A stretch of 64,000 nt of DNA from Streptosporangium sp. NBC_01495 (GTDB lineage Bacteria; Actinomycetota; Actinomycetes; Streptosporangiales; Streptosporangiaceae), in the NCBI RefSeq assembly GCF_036250735.1, contig NZ_CP109430.1, positions 5,084,001 to 5,148,000 of the forward strand. Reading direction: 5' to 3'. A model generated the notes under the pieces. That model was not told the DNA's origin. It did not search any database and was given only the letters and a program-made list of their open reading frames with translations. A program made the position numbers and the translations under genes. This document shows positions 22,429 to 31,229 of this stretch, one piece after another; the first letter of the stretch is position 1; every line of letters starts with the position of its first letter.

Positions 22429-22998
22429 ATGCGAAAGCTCGTTTACTACATCGGCATGACCATCGACGGCTTCATCGCCGCCCCCGACGGGAGCTTCGAC
22501 TTCTTCCCGGTGACACAGGACGTCGTCGACCTCATCGTCGAGGACTATCCCGACACCCTGCCGACGCACGCGCGTGAGCAACTGGGCGTGCGCGTGCCGA
22601 ACAAGAACTTCGACGTCGGCGTGCAGGGGCGCACCACCTACGGGGCCGCCCTGGAGATCGGGATCACCAGCCCGTACACCCACCTGCGCCAGTACGTGGT
22701 CTCGGAAAGCCTGAAGGAGAGCCCGGACCCCGCGGTCGAGATCATCTCCGCCGACGTGGTCGGCGAGATCCGCCGGCTGAAGGCCGAGGACGGCAAGGAC
22801 ATCTACCTGATGGGCGGCGCCCGGCTGGCGGGCACCCTGCTCCCGGAGATCGACGCGCTCGTCATCAAGCTCTACCCGGTGGTCGCCGGAGCCGGAATCC
22901 CCCTGTTCAGCACCGGCTTCTCCCCCACCCCCTTCGAACTCACGGGCACCCGCGCGCTCGAGAACGGCATGGTCGTCCTCACCTACGACAGGAAGTGA
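22429..22998 (+). CDS. dihydrofolate reductase-family protein (RibD C-terminal-like)
   Basis: 189 residues. It has KLVYYIGMTIDGFIAAPDG at the N-terminus, FDVGVQGRTTYGAALEIG, then GGARLAGTLLPEIDALVIKL, as in small YyaP/YwjB-type proteins with a DHFR fold. These bind NADPH, but their substrates are mostly unknown. ATG 22429 follows TGGAA; ATG 22417 is an alternative. Expression is probably controlled by the divergent TetR. Confidence 0.8.
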   Translation: MRKLVYYIGMTIDGFIAAPDGSFDFFPVTQDVVDLIVEDYPDTLPTHAREQLGVRVPNKNFDVGVQGRTTYGAALEIGITSPYTHLRQYVVSESLKESPDPAVEIISADVVGEIRRLKAEDGKDIYLMGGARLAGTLLPEIDALVIKLYPVVAGAGIPLFSTGFSPTPFELTGTRALENGMVVLTYDRK

Positions 22999-23136
22999 GA
23001 GGCCGGTGCCGAACGGGCACCGCCCCGGCTCGTCGACCACGGCTAAGCCGGGAATCGCCCGGTGAGCGTTTCCCGTCCGGCGACGGTCCCGAATGCCGTG
23101 CCGGCGGTTCCGGCGCCGAGCTCGCGGCGGGCGGCG

Positions 23137-24063
23137 CTACGGCTCCGCGGCGCTCCGGGCCAGCCGTGCCGCGAGGCCGTCCAGGTGGCGGGCCAGGGCG
23201 TGGTTCAGCAGGCCGTCCAGATCCCGCATCTCCTCCCCGTAGACCGCGGCCAGCCGCGGGAAGCGGCCCGAGCCCATGAGGGCGCGCACCTCGTCGTCGA
23301 GTGTGATCCACCACTGGTCGTTGGCCACCCCGGTCTCCCGCTCCGCCTGCACCTCCGCCGCCACGCTGAGGGCGAGGCCGCGGACGAGGGCGGACAGGGT
23401 GACCGCCTCCCGCGCCCGCTCGGCGGGGGTGAGGGGCAGCCCGTCCAGCGCCCGCAGGATCCACTCGATGTGGGCCATCGCCTCAGGGGTGAGCAGCGGC
23501 CTGGTCAGCGACACCAGCTCGGGGAGCCACGGATGACCGCGGTAGGCGCTCCACTCCACCCGGCTCACCAGCTCCAGCTTCGCCCGCCAGCCCGGCGGGC
23601 CGGGCTCGGGCAGCGGATACGCCCGGAACACGGCCTCGGCCATGAGGTGCTCCAGCTCCTCGCGCCCGGAGAGGTGCCGGTACAGCGACATCGGGCCGAC
23701 GCCGAGCTCGGCGGCGAGCCGTCGCATCGACACGGCGTCCAGGCCCTCCGCGTCGGCGACCGCCACGCCGGTCGCCACGATCCGCTCCGTCGTGAGCTCC
23801 CGGCCCGGCGCGCGCCCGCCACGCCGGGGCGGGTCGGGGGCGCGCACGGCCGTGCCCGATCCCACCCGCGTGACCACCAGCCCCTCGTCCCGCAGGACCG
23901 CGAGCGCCCTGGTGGCGGTGGCCATCGCCACGCCGAAGTCACGGACCACCTGCCGCGTGGACGGCACACGGTCACCGGGGCGCAACGCGCCCGTCGTGAT
24001 CCGGTGGCGGATGGCCTCGGCGATCCGTAGGTACGGCCGCTCGCTCTCATCACCTGGGGACAT
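23137..24063 (-). CDS. GntR-TetR fused transcriptional regulator
   Basis: 308 residues with two DNA-binding heads. A GntR-type winged helix occupies about residues 8-75 (YLRIAEAIRHRITTGALRPG, then VRDFGVAMATATRALAVLRD). A TetR-type HTH occupies about 115-145 (MRRLAAELGVGPMSLYRHLS), followed by the TetR C-terminal ligand domain. The fusion is known in actinomycetes. It is probably leaderless: TACAGT, six bases, ATG. A perfect palindrome GTACTAGTAC overlaps that -10, suggesting autoregulation and control of the divergent acetyltransferase. Confidence 0.82.
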   Translation of the reverse strand: MSPGDESERPYLRIAEAIRHRITTGALRPGDRVPSTRQVVRDFGVAMATATRALAVLRDEGLVVTRVGSGTAVRAPDPPRRGGRAPGRELTTERIVATGVAVADAEGLDAVSMRRLAAELGVGPMSLYRHLSGREELEHLMAEAVFRAYPLPEPGPPGWRAKLELVSRVEWSAYRGHPWLPELVSLTRPLLTPEAMAHIEWILRALDGLPLTPAERAREAVTLSALVRGLALSVAAEVQAERETGVANDQWWITLDDEVRALMGSGRFPRLAAVYGEEMRDLDGLLNHALARHLDGLAARLARSAAEP

Positions 24064-24069
24064 GACACA

Positions 24070-24082
24070 ACTGTACTAGTAC
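24070..24082. promoter_or_regulatory. -10 box overlapped by a palindromic operator
   Basis: On the reverse strand TACAGT (24075-24070) stands six bases before the regulator's ATG. The perfect palindrome GTACTAGTAC (24073-24082) overlaps it. Binding here would shut off the regulator's own promoter. Confidence 0.55.
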
Positions 24083-24195
24083 GCGTTCGCGCGGAACGGC
24101 GACGATCCCCGGATCGTCCGACCCCAAAAGTACGGGCCACCCGGTGCACTTCGGAAAGTGCACTGCTCAAGGTCGCCTCACGCTCGGCGTGCTCA

Positions 24196-24201
24196 TACGG
24201 T
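24196..24201 (+). promoter_or_regulatory. candidate leaderless -10 (TACGGT) of the acetyltransferase
   Basis: TACGGT followed by exactly six bases and ATG 24208. No ribosome-binding sequence lies between. Confidence 0.5.
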
Positions 24202-24207
24202 GTACGC

Positions 24208-24759
24208 ATGACCATGACAAACACCGCGTGCGAGACCGCGGTCCGCGTGCTGACGGCGGCGTTCGCCGATGACCCCGTGACGCGCTGGCTCCTTCCCGAC
24301 CCCGCGGTCGACCCCGCCGACGTCGTGTTCCGGCCGCTCGCGCAGCGGTCGGCCGCGCACGGCGAGCTCGCGCTCTCCGCCGACGGAACGGCCGCCGCCG
24401 TCTGGCTGCCGCGAGCCGCGGAGCCGCCCGTCCTCGACGATGAGGCACTCCCGGACCATCTCTCGCGGCTGCGCACCTTCATAACGCTCACCGAGCAGCG
24501 GCACCCGAACGGCCGCGCGCATCTCCACCTGGTGTTCCCCGGTGTCGCACCCGAGGCGCGGGGGCGCGGGCTCGGCGGGGCGCTGCTGCGTGAGCGCCTC
24601 GCCGCGGCCGACGCCGAAGGCGTGCCCGCCTACCTGGAGGCGAGCTCTCCCCACAGCCGGCCGCTCTACGAGCGCCACGGGTTCCGCGTCACAGGCGACC
24701 CGATCACCCTGCCCGACGGGCCGCCGATGTGGCCCATGTGGCGCGACCCCCGCCCCTGA
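24208..24759 (+). CDS. GNAT-family N-acetyltransferase
   Basis: 183 residues. The acetyl-CoA binding motif A is clear (LVFPGVAPEARGRGLGGALL). The C-terminal LEASSPHSRPLYERHGFRV is motif B. The N-terminal half (ADDPVTRWLLPD) is as in puromycin acetyltransferase-like GNATs. The acceptor is unknown. It is divergent from the GntR-TetR regulator and presumably controlled by it. Confidence 0.85.
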   Translation: MTMTNTACETAVRVLTAAFADDPVTRWLLPDPAVDPADVVFRPLAQRSAAHGELALSADGTAAAVWLPRAAEPPVLDDEALPDHLSRLRTFITLTEQRHPNGRAHLHLVFPGVAPEARGRGLGGALLRERLAAADAEGVPAYLEASSPHSRPLYERHGFRVTGDPITLPDGPPMWPMWRDPRP

Positions 24760-24826
24760 GACCGGGCCGGGCCTGGCCGGTCGCCGGGCGTTCGGGCGAG
24801 GCGGGCGAGATCCGGTACCGCGCCGT

Positions 24827-25693
24827 TCAGCCGGCCGACCGCCACCGCCGCACATGGGCGGCGCAGAACTCGCGGAAGCTCGTCGGCGCGTCGCCGGTGA
24901 CGTCGGCGACCGTCGAGGTGGTCCGGTCCTCGGCCCCACCGGCGATGGCATGGTCCATCCCGGCCAGAATGGCGGCGAAGCCGTCGGGCATGCCGGTGTC
25001 GGCGAGCCGTCGCCGCACGGCGTCCACCGTGACGCCGCGGTGCCGGACCGGACGCCCGCCCAGCTCGGTGATGGTCGCCGCGATCTCCGCGTAGCTCAGG
25101 GCCTGCGGGCCGGTCAGCAGGTGGTCGGTGTTGTGCGGGGCCGGATCGGTGAGGGCGCGCACCGCCACGGCGGCGATGTCGGCGGCGTCGATGAAGCCGA
25201 CCCTGCCATCTCCGGTCGCGGTCACGATCTCACCCCGTTCGCGGATGCTGCGCGCGTGCATGTGGTCGTCGGCGAGGTTCTGCATGAACCAGGAGGGGCG
25301 CAGCACCGCCCACTCGGGGAACATCTCACCGATGGCGGTGTGCACCAGCCCCAGGCCGGTCCCGCCCGCCGGGATGGCCGACGAGCTGAGCAGGACGATC
25401 CGCCGCACGCCGGCGTCGCGCGCCAGCTCCAGGAACGGTCTCATCTGCCGCACCGGCTCGGTGGCCCCGATCGGCGGTATCAGGTAGATGCCGCGTACGC
25501 CGTCGAGGACCGCGCGGTGGGTGCCCTCGTCGTCCCAGTCGAAGCGCACGTGCCGATGCGCGGCCTCCGGCGACTCGGGCCGGTGCCGGCTCGCGGTCCG
25601 TACACGATGTCCCCCCTCGACGAGCCGGTCGGCGACGCGCCGGCCGGTGTTGCCGGTCGCGCCGGTCACGAGGATGGTGTCGGCCCCGGTCAT
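24827..25693 (-). CDS. NmrA-like NAD(P)-binding protein
   Basis: 288 residues. It starts with the Rossmann motif ILVTGATGNTGRRV and continues as an atypical SDR lacking a clear YxxxK pair, like NmrA/HSCARG-type sensors and quinone reductases. Its ATG overlaps the stop of the SnoaL-like gene (ATGA), so the two are co-translated. It is probably repressed by the divergent TetR at 26233. Confidence 0.82.
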   Translation of the reverse strand: MTGADTILVTGATGNTGRRVADRLVEGGHRVRTASRHRPESPEAAHRHVRFDWDDEGTHRAVLDGVRGIYLIPPIGATEPVRQMRPFLELARDAGVRRIVLLSSSAIPAGGTGLGLVHTAIGEMFPEWAVLRPSWFMQNLADDHMHARSIRERGEIVTATGDGRVGFIDAADIAAVAVRALTDPAPHNTDHLLTGPQALSYAEIAATITELGGRPVRHRGVTVDAVRRRLADTGMPDGFAAILAGMDHAIAGGAEDRTTSTVADVTGDAPTSFREFCAAHVRRWRSAG

Positions 25694-26130
25694 CGGGTCG
25701 CCCCCGTCGCGGTGTCGCTCAGCAGGTCGTCGCCCAGCGCCTCGATCACGACCATCGGGTTCCAGTAGTCCCGGTAGTGGGTGATCCTGCCGTGGGCGAC
25801 GGTCACCACGGCGATGTAGGAGATCTCGTACGGCCTGCCGGTGGCCACGACCTTCCCCACGGCGGTGAACTCGGCGATGACCACCGCGGGATCGACCGTT
25901 TCGTGCACGGTGAGCGCGGTGACCTCGGCGATGTCGAGCTTGTCGGGGTAGTCGATGAGATAGGCCGTGATGGCGGCGATCCCGTCGAGGCGGCGCGGCG
26001 CCCCGGGCGGCGCGAAGGGGAACTCGGCCACCGCGTCCTCGTGCCACAGCGCGAGGTAGGCACGCATGTCCTTGGCGAGCAACAGGTCCACGCCGCGTCG
26101 CAGTACGGCGGCGGCTGTCGTGTCGGTCAT
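25690..26130 (-). CDS. SnoaL/NTF2-like protein
   Basis: 146 residues. The small cone-shaped NTF2 fold is indicated by DMRAYLALWHEDAVAEFPFA, GIAAITAYLIDYPDK and VTVAHGRITHYRDYWNPMV. Members isomerise, hydrolyse or simply bind small hydrophobic metabolites. It is the first gene of a two-gene operon with the NmrA-like protein, divergent from a TetR gene. Confidence 0.82.
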   Translation of the reverse strand: MTDTTAAAVLRRGVDLLLAKDMRAYLALWHEDAVAEFPFAPPGAPRRLDGIAAITAYLIDYPDKLDIAEVTALTVHETVDPAVVIAEFTAVGKVVATGRPYEISYIAVVTVAHGRITHYRDYWNPMVVIEALGDDLLSDTATGATR

Positions 26131-26169
26131 CTCTCTCCCGCGATCGAAGGGGCACTCCGCGATACAATG

Positions 26170-26208
26170 CGGACTGTCGGTCCGTTAAATATACGGACCG
26201 GCGGTCCG
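26170..26208. promoter_or_regulatory. tandem TetR operators
   Basis: Two 15-bp palindromes lie 24 bp apart: CGGACTGTCGGTCCG (26170-26184) and CGGACCGGCGGTCCG (26194-26208). They match at 13 of 15 positions; the second is a perfect 6-bp inverted repeat. They sit between the divergent starts at 26130 and 26233, flanking an AT-rich TTAAATATA that may be a -10. Confidence 0.7.
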
Positions 26209-26232
26209 AATTGCAAAACCGGAGGACGGGAC

Positions 26233-26820
26233 ATGACGCCGGCAGGGCGCAAGGAGCGAGTGGATGCCGTACGCAACCGGGAGACGGTGCTGGCCGCCGC
26301 CGCCCGCCTGCTCGACGCCGCGGACGATCCCGGTGAGGTGTCCATGGGCGACATCGCGGCAGCCGCCGGGGTCGGCAAGGGAACCCTGTTCCGGGGATTC
26401 GGCGACCGGATCGGCCTGCTCCAGGCCCTCGCCGATCAACGCGGCGATCGGTTGCGCACCCAACTCGCCGCGGGCGAATCGTCATCCGACCCGGTGGAAC
26501 GGGCGACGGCGACGCTCGACGCGATCCTGCGGTTCAAGCTCGAGAACCGCTCGCTGATGCTCGCCCTGGAGAACGCCGGCAGCGGGAGCCCGTACCGGAG
26601 CTCGACGTACGACCGGTGGCACGGGCACCTGGCGGAGATCGTCGCCGAGGTTCACGGCCCGGACAACGCCGACTACCTGGCCCACGCGCTGCTCGCCGTC
26701 GTGCGCAGCGATCTCATCGAGCATCTCAGCGATCAGCCGCCGGCACGAATCCGCGACGGCATCGCCTATCTCGTACGCGTCCTTCTCTCCGGCGACGCAC
26801 CGCGCCGGGGCACTCCCTGA
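26233..26820 (+). CDS. TetR-family regulator
   Basis: 195 residues. GGAGG lies 8 bp before the ATG. The HTH is at about residues 40-60 (MGDIAAAAGVGKGTLFRGFG). The C-terminal domain is helical with no recognised ligand signature. The tandem operators upstream suggest it represses itself and the SnoaL/NmrA pair. Confidence 0.87.
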   Translation: MTPAGRKERVDAVRNRETVLAAAARLLDAADDPGEVSMGDIAAAAGVGKGTLFRGFGDRIGLLQALADQRGDRLRTQLAAGESSSDPVERATATLDAILRFKLENRSLMLALENAGSGSPYRSSTYDRWHGHLAEIVAEVHGPDNADYLAHALLAVVRSDLIEHLSDQPPARIRDGIAYLVRVLLSGDAPRRGTP

Positions 26821-26919
26821 GCCCGGTCCCACCGCGACCTCGGCCGCCGCGTCCGGCGTCACGATCCCGGCCCGCCCCGAGCGGGCCGGTGGCAGTGGCG
26901 GTCATTTGACCGGTTCACG

Positions 26920-26925
26920 TAGCGT
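26920..26925 (+). promoter_or_regulatory. candidate leaderless -10 (TAGCGT) of the histidine kinase
   Basis: TAGCGT, six bases (GAAGGG), then ATG 26932. GAAGGG lies too close to the start to act as a ribosome site. Confidence 0.4.
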
Positions 26926-26931
26926 GAAGGG

Positions 26932-28302
26932 ATGGGGTGGGTAACAGCCAGATTTTACCCAGGGTCGATCCGCGGGCGGATCACCTTGCTGACCGTCTTG
27001 ATCGCCGGTCTGCTGCTGGTTCCCATGGCACTACTCATGATCATGTCCATCGAGCAGACGTTCACCAACGAGGCGTGGAGCGACACCCGCCAGGAGGTGA
27101 CCGCGGTGGCGGCGCTCATCCGCGCCGGGCAACTGCCCTCCGTCATCGTGCCGGTCGTCCCGGGCGTCGACGTGGTGCAGGTCGTGGGGGCCGACCGGCA
27201 CGTCATCGCCGCCTCCCCCGCCGCCCGGCGGAAGGTCGCGCTGAGCACGATCCGGCCCGATCCCGACGAGCCGATCCAGGACGCGCAGACCTGCGGTGAC
27301 CCCGAGCCGGGCTGCATGCGCCTGACCGCCCTGCGCGTCGGGGCGATGCCCGACTCTCCCGTCGTCTACGCCGGCCGACGCGCGCCCAGCACCCAGTCGA
27401 CCGGTTTCGTCACCATCGCCGTCGCGCTCCAGACCGGCGCGCTGATCGCCCTGGTGGGCTGGGTCAGCTGGAGGGTCAGCGGTCAGACGCTGCGGCCCGT
27501 CGACACCATCCGCCGCCAGCTCGCCCAGATCACCTTCCAGGACCTGAGCAGCCGGGTGCCGCAACCGTCCGGTGACGACGAGGTCGCCAAGCTCGCCCGC
27601 ACCGCCAACCACACGCTGGACCGACTGGAACACGCCGTAAGGGTACGGCGACAGTTCGTCACCGACGCCTCACACGAGCTGCGCACCCCTCTGGCCGGGC
27701 TGCGCCTGCAACTGGAGGAGGCCCGGCTGCACCCCCGCGACATCGACCTGGACCACCTGCTCGATCATCTGCTCGGCGACACCGCCCGGCTCCAGCAGAT
27801 CATCACCGACCTGCTGTATCTGGCCGGCGTCGACGCCGAGGTGGCCGTGATGCGGGAGCCGATGGATCTGGCCGCCCTGGTCCGTTCGGAGCTGAAGCCA
27901 CGCGCCGCCCGGGACCGGCTGCCCACCGAGCTCGCACTGCGGGATGGGGTCGTCGTGCGGGCCGTGGGCCATCAGCTCAGCCGGGCGCTGGCCAACCTGC
28001 TGGACAACGCCCAGCGGCACGCCGAGCACACGGTGCGCGTCGAGGTGTGCCGGGAGGGCGACAGCGCCCTGCTGGCGGTCTCCGACGACGGCGCCGGAAT
28101 CGCCGGGCCCGACCGTGAAAAGATCTTCGAGCGGTTCACCCGGCTGGACGCGGCCCGCAGCCGCGACCGCGGCGGCACCGGCCTCGGCCTGGCGATCACC
28201 AGCGACGTGGTGCACGCCCACGGCGGAACCGTCGAGGTCGGGCGATCGGCCGCCGGCGGCGCGCGCTTCGAGCTACGCCTGCCCCTGGCCGAAGCCTCAT
28301 AG
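26932..28302 (+). CDS. sensor histidine kinase without adjacent response regulator
   Basis: 456 residues. It has a first membrane segment at about 20-40, an extracytoplasmic sensor domain of about 120 residues with a Cys pair (CGDPEPGC), a second membrane segment near 160-180 and a HAMP linker. The dimerisation domain carries phospho-acceptor His248 (FVTDASHELRTPL). The ATPase domain has N-box LANLLDNAQRHA, DDGAGI and GTGLGLAI. The gene is complete and all catalytic motifs are present. No response regulator lies beside it; the neighbours are a TetR gene and a spermidine synthase-like gene. Confidence 0.9.
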   Translation: MGWVTARFYPGSIRGRITLLTVLIAGLLLVPMALLMIMSIEQTFTNEAWSDTRQEVTAVAALIRAGQLPSVIVPVVPGVDVVQVVGADRHVIAASPAARRKVALSTIRPDPDEPIQDAQTCGDPEPGCMRLTALRVGAMPDSPVVYAGRRAPSTQSTGFVTIAVALQTGALIALVGWVSWRVSGQTLRPVDTIRRQLAQITFQDLSSRVPQPSGDDEVAKLARTANHTLDRLEHAVRVRRQFVTDASHELRTPLAGLRLQLEEARLHPRDIDLDHLLDHLLGDTARLQQIITDLLYLAGVDAEVAVMREPMDLAALVRSELKPRAARDRLPTELALRDGVVVRAVGHQLSRALANLLDNAQRHAEHTVRVEVCREGDSALLAVSDDGAGIAGPDREKIFERFTRLDAARSRDRGGTGLGLAITSDVVHAHGGTVEVGRSAAGGARFELRLPLAEAS

Positions 28303-28725
28303 CGCGCTCCCGTCCGATCCGATGGACCTGACGCCGGCGGCGTTCCGCGACTCCTCCGGCCCGGCCCGCCCGCGAGCCCACGCGGGACGCGGGCCGGTGG
28401 CCGCACCGGCGCCCCACGTGCCCGAGGCGACTCCCCGATCCCGCGCACACCGCGTGTACCGGACGATCCCTCCGCCGCACGGCGCCTCCTCCGTCCCACG
28501 ACGGCCCGGTTGTGACAGGATGCATCGTCCGTCACCACGCTGAACGCGGTGGAGACCAAGTACGCCTCGGCGGGAGTGATCCATGGTTCAGCGACCTGCT
28601 GGGGGGCACCCGTTCTCCGGGTGCCTCGCCGGTCTGCCCGCCCGTCCCGGATCCGGCGACCGGGCCGGAGGCGTCGCCGGCCGACCGGCCGGAACGGGGT
28701 TCCGCGGCCGGAACGGCAGGGCTCG
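28303..28725. other. 423 bp intergenic region with one hairpin
   Basis: No gene is supported. GGCACCCG (28605-28612) and CGGGTGCC (28618-28625) form a perfect 8-bp stem with a 5-nt loop, a possible attenuator or terminator about 100 bp before the next gene. Confidence 0.45.
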
Positions 28726-29436
28726 ATGAGCGCGCGCTTCGAGGAGCTCGACTGGCGCGCGACGCCGCTGGGAGAGCTCAGCCTGCGGCGCCGGCGGGAA
28801 CCCTCGCTCGGCGTCGACGTCTACGAGATCAAACTCGACGACGACTTCCTCATGTCGAGCCTGTTCACGGTGGCCGAGATCGCGCTCGCCCGGCTCGGGC
28901 TGGCGGCGCTGCCGGGCGCGGATCTCGACGTCGTCGTCGGCGGGCTGGGGCTCGGCTACACGGCGCAGGCCGTGCTGGAGCACACCCGCGTGCGATCGCT
29001 CGTCGTCGTGGAGGCGCTTCACGAGGTGATCGAGTGGCACGAGCGAGAGCTGTTGCCGATCGGCGCCGGGTTGACGGCGGACCCTCGTTGCCGCCTGGTC
29101 AACGGTGACTTCTTCGCGATGGTCGCCGCCTCCCCCGGCCTCGATCCCGAATCGCCGGACGCCCGCTTCGACGCCGTACTCGTTGACATCGACCATTCGC
29201 CGCGCCATGTCCTGCATCCGAGCCATGCCGCGTTCTACACCCCCGAGGGCCTGCGTCAGGTGGCCGCCCGTCTCCGTCCGGGTGGCGTCCTGGCCCTGTG
29301 GTCGAACGACCCCCCGGACGACGACTTCACCGCGACGCTCGCCGAGGTCTTCGAGAGCCCGGAGGCGCACGTCGTCGCCTTCCACAACTTCCTCCAGGGA
29401 CAGGAGTCCACCAACACCGTCTACGTGGCGAGGTGA
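28726..29436 (+). CDS. spermidine synthase-like methyltransferase-fold protein
   Basis: 236 residues. Motif I of the Rossmann fold is VVVGGLGLGYTAQAVLEH, followed by VVVEALHEVIEWH (acidic residue binding the nucleoside) and FDAVLVDIDHSPRHVL. It resembles PAPT-type enzymes annotated spermidine synthase in actinomycetes. The aminopropyl-acceptor pocket cannot be verified, so it may be a methyltransferase relative. The ATG at 28726 was chosen because similarity begins there. Confidence 0.75.
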   Translation: MSARFEELDWRATPLGELSLRRRREPSLGVDVYEIKLDDDFLMSSLFTVAEIALARLGLAALPGADLDVVVGGLGLGYTAQAVLEHTRVRSLVVVEALHEVIEWHERELLPIGAGLTADPRCRLVNGDFFAMVAASPGLDPESPDARFDAVLVDIDHSPRHVLHPSHAAFYTPEGLRQVAARLRPGGVLALWSNDPPDDDFTATLAEVFESPEAHVVAFHNFLQGQESTNTVYVAR

Positions 29437-29500
29437 GAGCGGCCCCGGCAAGCGGTTTCCCGGAATCCTCAGGCCCGTGAGAAGTCGAACCAGAAAGCCC

Positions 29501-29530
29501 CGACCACGTGAACCCAAGACTGGCCGGGGC
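29501..29530. repeat. left copy of a direct repeat flanking the 29.5-35.7 kb island
   Basis: It begins CGACCACGTGAACCCAAGAC and continues TGGCCGGGGC. The same sequence with one extra T recurs at 35711-35741. This copy lies inside a loose inverted repeat (AGCCCCG at 29496-29502, CGGGGCT at 29525-29531) just after the spermidine synthase-like gene and may also work as its terminator. Confidence 0.75.
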
Positions 29531-29608
29531 TCCCTGCTTTCTCTCGACGGTGCGGCGTGCCGCTGCGCCGACACGCTTCCCCGCGCCGTCGAGTACTGGC
29601 GGCTCCGC

Positions 29609-30142
29609 TCACCCCTTGGGCAGGGGAGCGAAGGTAATGGCCCGCCCGGTGTAGGAGGCAACTGCCCGCCGGAGCGGCACCCGATCATGCTCCTGCCCCC
29701 AGGCTGACGGGTCGCGGATGAGGATGGCAGGCCCGGCACCTGCGTAGCCGTGGGCGACCACCAAATGGCCACCCTTGCGACCATCTGTGGGGAACTTCTC
29801 CGTGATGGAGATAATCAGCGGGGCCGCGCTGATCGCCCCAATCAGGTCCTCGGGCGCAACCGCCTCCGCGCGAGCGGGAACCCCAAAAGAGGTGGCCAGC
29901 TCGGCGAGGCGGGCGTGAATCCAACCTCGCTCGGACAGGGCTTTGTGCTTGACTCCGAGGTGCAACAACTCGACGACCGAGGGCGCCTCGACGCCGTAAG
30001 CGAGCATGACCATCCGCAGCCCCGCCGCGCCGCACGCTCGGTTGGACCACTCCATCCGGTCTCCCAGCACCCACCCTTCGTGCCGATCCCACTCGTCGGG
30101 ATCGATTCGCTGTCGACACATGGGCACATTGTGGGCGTACAC
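29609..30142 (-). CDS. C39-like cysteine peptidase family protein
   Basis: About 177 residues from GTG 30142 (AGGAG upstream). EWSNRACGAAGLRMVML has the layout of a papain/C39 nucleophile helix. The later GGHLVVAHGYAGAGP gives the histidine strand, with ILIRDPSAWGQE behind it. C39 peptidases usually trim leader peptides, but this one is free-standing and not fused to a transporter. It is the last gene of a five-gene reverse-strand operon, 20 bp after the ATP-grasp gene, and may hydrolyse, transfer or mature the product of that enzyme. Confidence 0.65.
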   Translation of the reverse strand: MYAHNVPMCRQRIDPDEWDRHEGWVLGDRMEWSNRACGAAGLRMVMLAYGVEAPSVVELLHLGVKHKALSERGWIHARLAELATSFGVPARAEAVAPEDLIGAISAAPLIISITEKFPTDGRKGGHLVVAHGYAGAGPAILIRDPSAWGQEHDRVPLRRAVASYTGRAITFAPLPKG

Positions 30143-30161
30143 GGCGGACTCCTGGGTCGCG

Positions 30162-31229
30162 TCAGGCAGCGGTGTCCCGTGCGTCCAGCACGGGGATGGG
30201 CAGGGGGACATCGTACGGGGGCCGGGTCAGCGCGTTGTGGAGCCAGGCCAGGACGACATCGGCGTGGGTCAGCCCGCACCGGGCGGCGCCGAGGGCGTAG
30301 TTGGACTTACGCGACATTCCCGGCGTGGTGTTGACCTCCAGCGCGTGCACCTGCCCGCTGTCGGTGACGATGAAGTCGATCCGGGCCGCGCCGCGACAGC
30401 CCAGGCCGTCCCACAGCGTCCGGCTGCGCCGGGTCAGGGCGTCCAGCACCGGTGCGGGGAACTCCGCCGGGGCGACGGACACGGTGTCGGTGGTCTCGGT
30501 GAGTTTGGTGTCGGCGTCGTACCACCCGTCGTTGACCTCGGTGGCCAGCGGCGGGAACACCAGCAGGCCCATCGGCAACTCCAGCACGCCAACCGTGACC
30601 GGCGTGCCCTCGATGTACTCCTCGACCAGGACAGGGGACGGATCGACCGCCCACGCCTCCCGGAGAGCGGGCACCAAGTCGGCATCGGTACGGACCAGGT
30701 TCATCCCCACGCTGGAGCCGCCGAGCGCCGGTTTGACCATCATCGGCCGGCCCGTCCAATGCACCTCCGTACCGGGCCGCCACGTCCACCAGGGCGGGGT
30801 GAGGAGGTTCAAGCCCCCCATGGTCTGCTTGCACAGGATCTTGTTGGCGGCGATAGCGGACGCGGCCACGCTGCTGCCGCTGTACGGCATGCGCAGGTAG
30901 TCCAGCAGCCCCTGCAGCCTGCCGTCCTCTCCGAAGGGGCCATGAAGATTGCTCAACACCACCTCGTAGTCGAGGAGACTCCGGACGAAGGCGGGGTCGC
31001 ACGGGTCGAGGATCTTGAAGGTCGCGCCGAGGTCGCTGAGTGTCTCCGAAAGCGCGGTGACCGACATCTGCTCGACGGCACTCTTCGCGAGGTACAGCCG
31101 GTCCTCGGCCGACACGCCACCGTAGACCAGCGCCACGTTCAGGGGGCCGCGGCTGTGATGCCAGACCCGAAGCGCTCGGATCTCGCGCTCGATGGCCGCA
31201 CTGTCGTCGGGGGCGATGAGAAAGGTCAT
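30162..31229 (-). CDS. D-alanine-D-alanine ligase-like ATP-grasp enzyme
   Basis: 355 residues. The Ddl N-terminus is recognisable (NVALVYGGVSAED). The ATP-grasp core follows: MMVKPALGGSSVGMNLV, LVEEYIEGTPVTVGVLEL, then ARIDFIVTDSG and the signature ALEVNTTPGMSRKSNY. Ddl enzymes join two D-amino acids via an acyl-phosphate. A peptidoglycan Ddl would not sit in an operon like this, so a specialised amino-acid ligase is likely. Its ATG overlaps the stop of the DapF-like gene, whose product could supply a D- or epimerised substrate. Confidence 0.8.
   Translation of the reverse strand: MTFLIAPDDSAAIEREIRALRVWHHSRGPLNVALVYGGVSAEDRLYLAKSAVEQMSVTALSETLSDLGATFKILDPCDPAFVRSLLDYEVVLSNLHGPFGEDGRLQGLLDYLRMPYSGSSVAASAIAANKILCKQTMGGLNLLTPPWWTWRPGTEVHWTGRPMMVKPALGGSSVGMNLVRTDADLVPALREAWAVDPSPVLVEEYIEGTPVTVGVLELPMGLLVFPPLATEVNDGWYDADTKLTETTDTVSVAPAEFPAPVLDALTRRSRTLWDGLGCRGAARIDFIVTDSGQVHALEVNTTPGMSRKSNYALGAARCGLTHADVVLAWLHNALTRPPYDVPLPIPVLDARDTAA

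Noticed and set aside
29470..29540. tRNA gene as integration target beside the left repeat
   Set aside because: The repeat contains GGGTTCACG on the reverse strand, but no acceptor stem, anticodon arm or T-arm can be folded around it.
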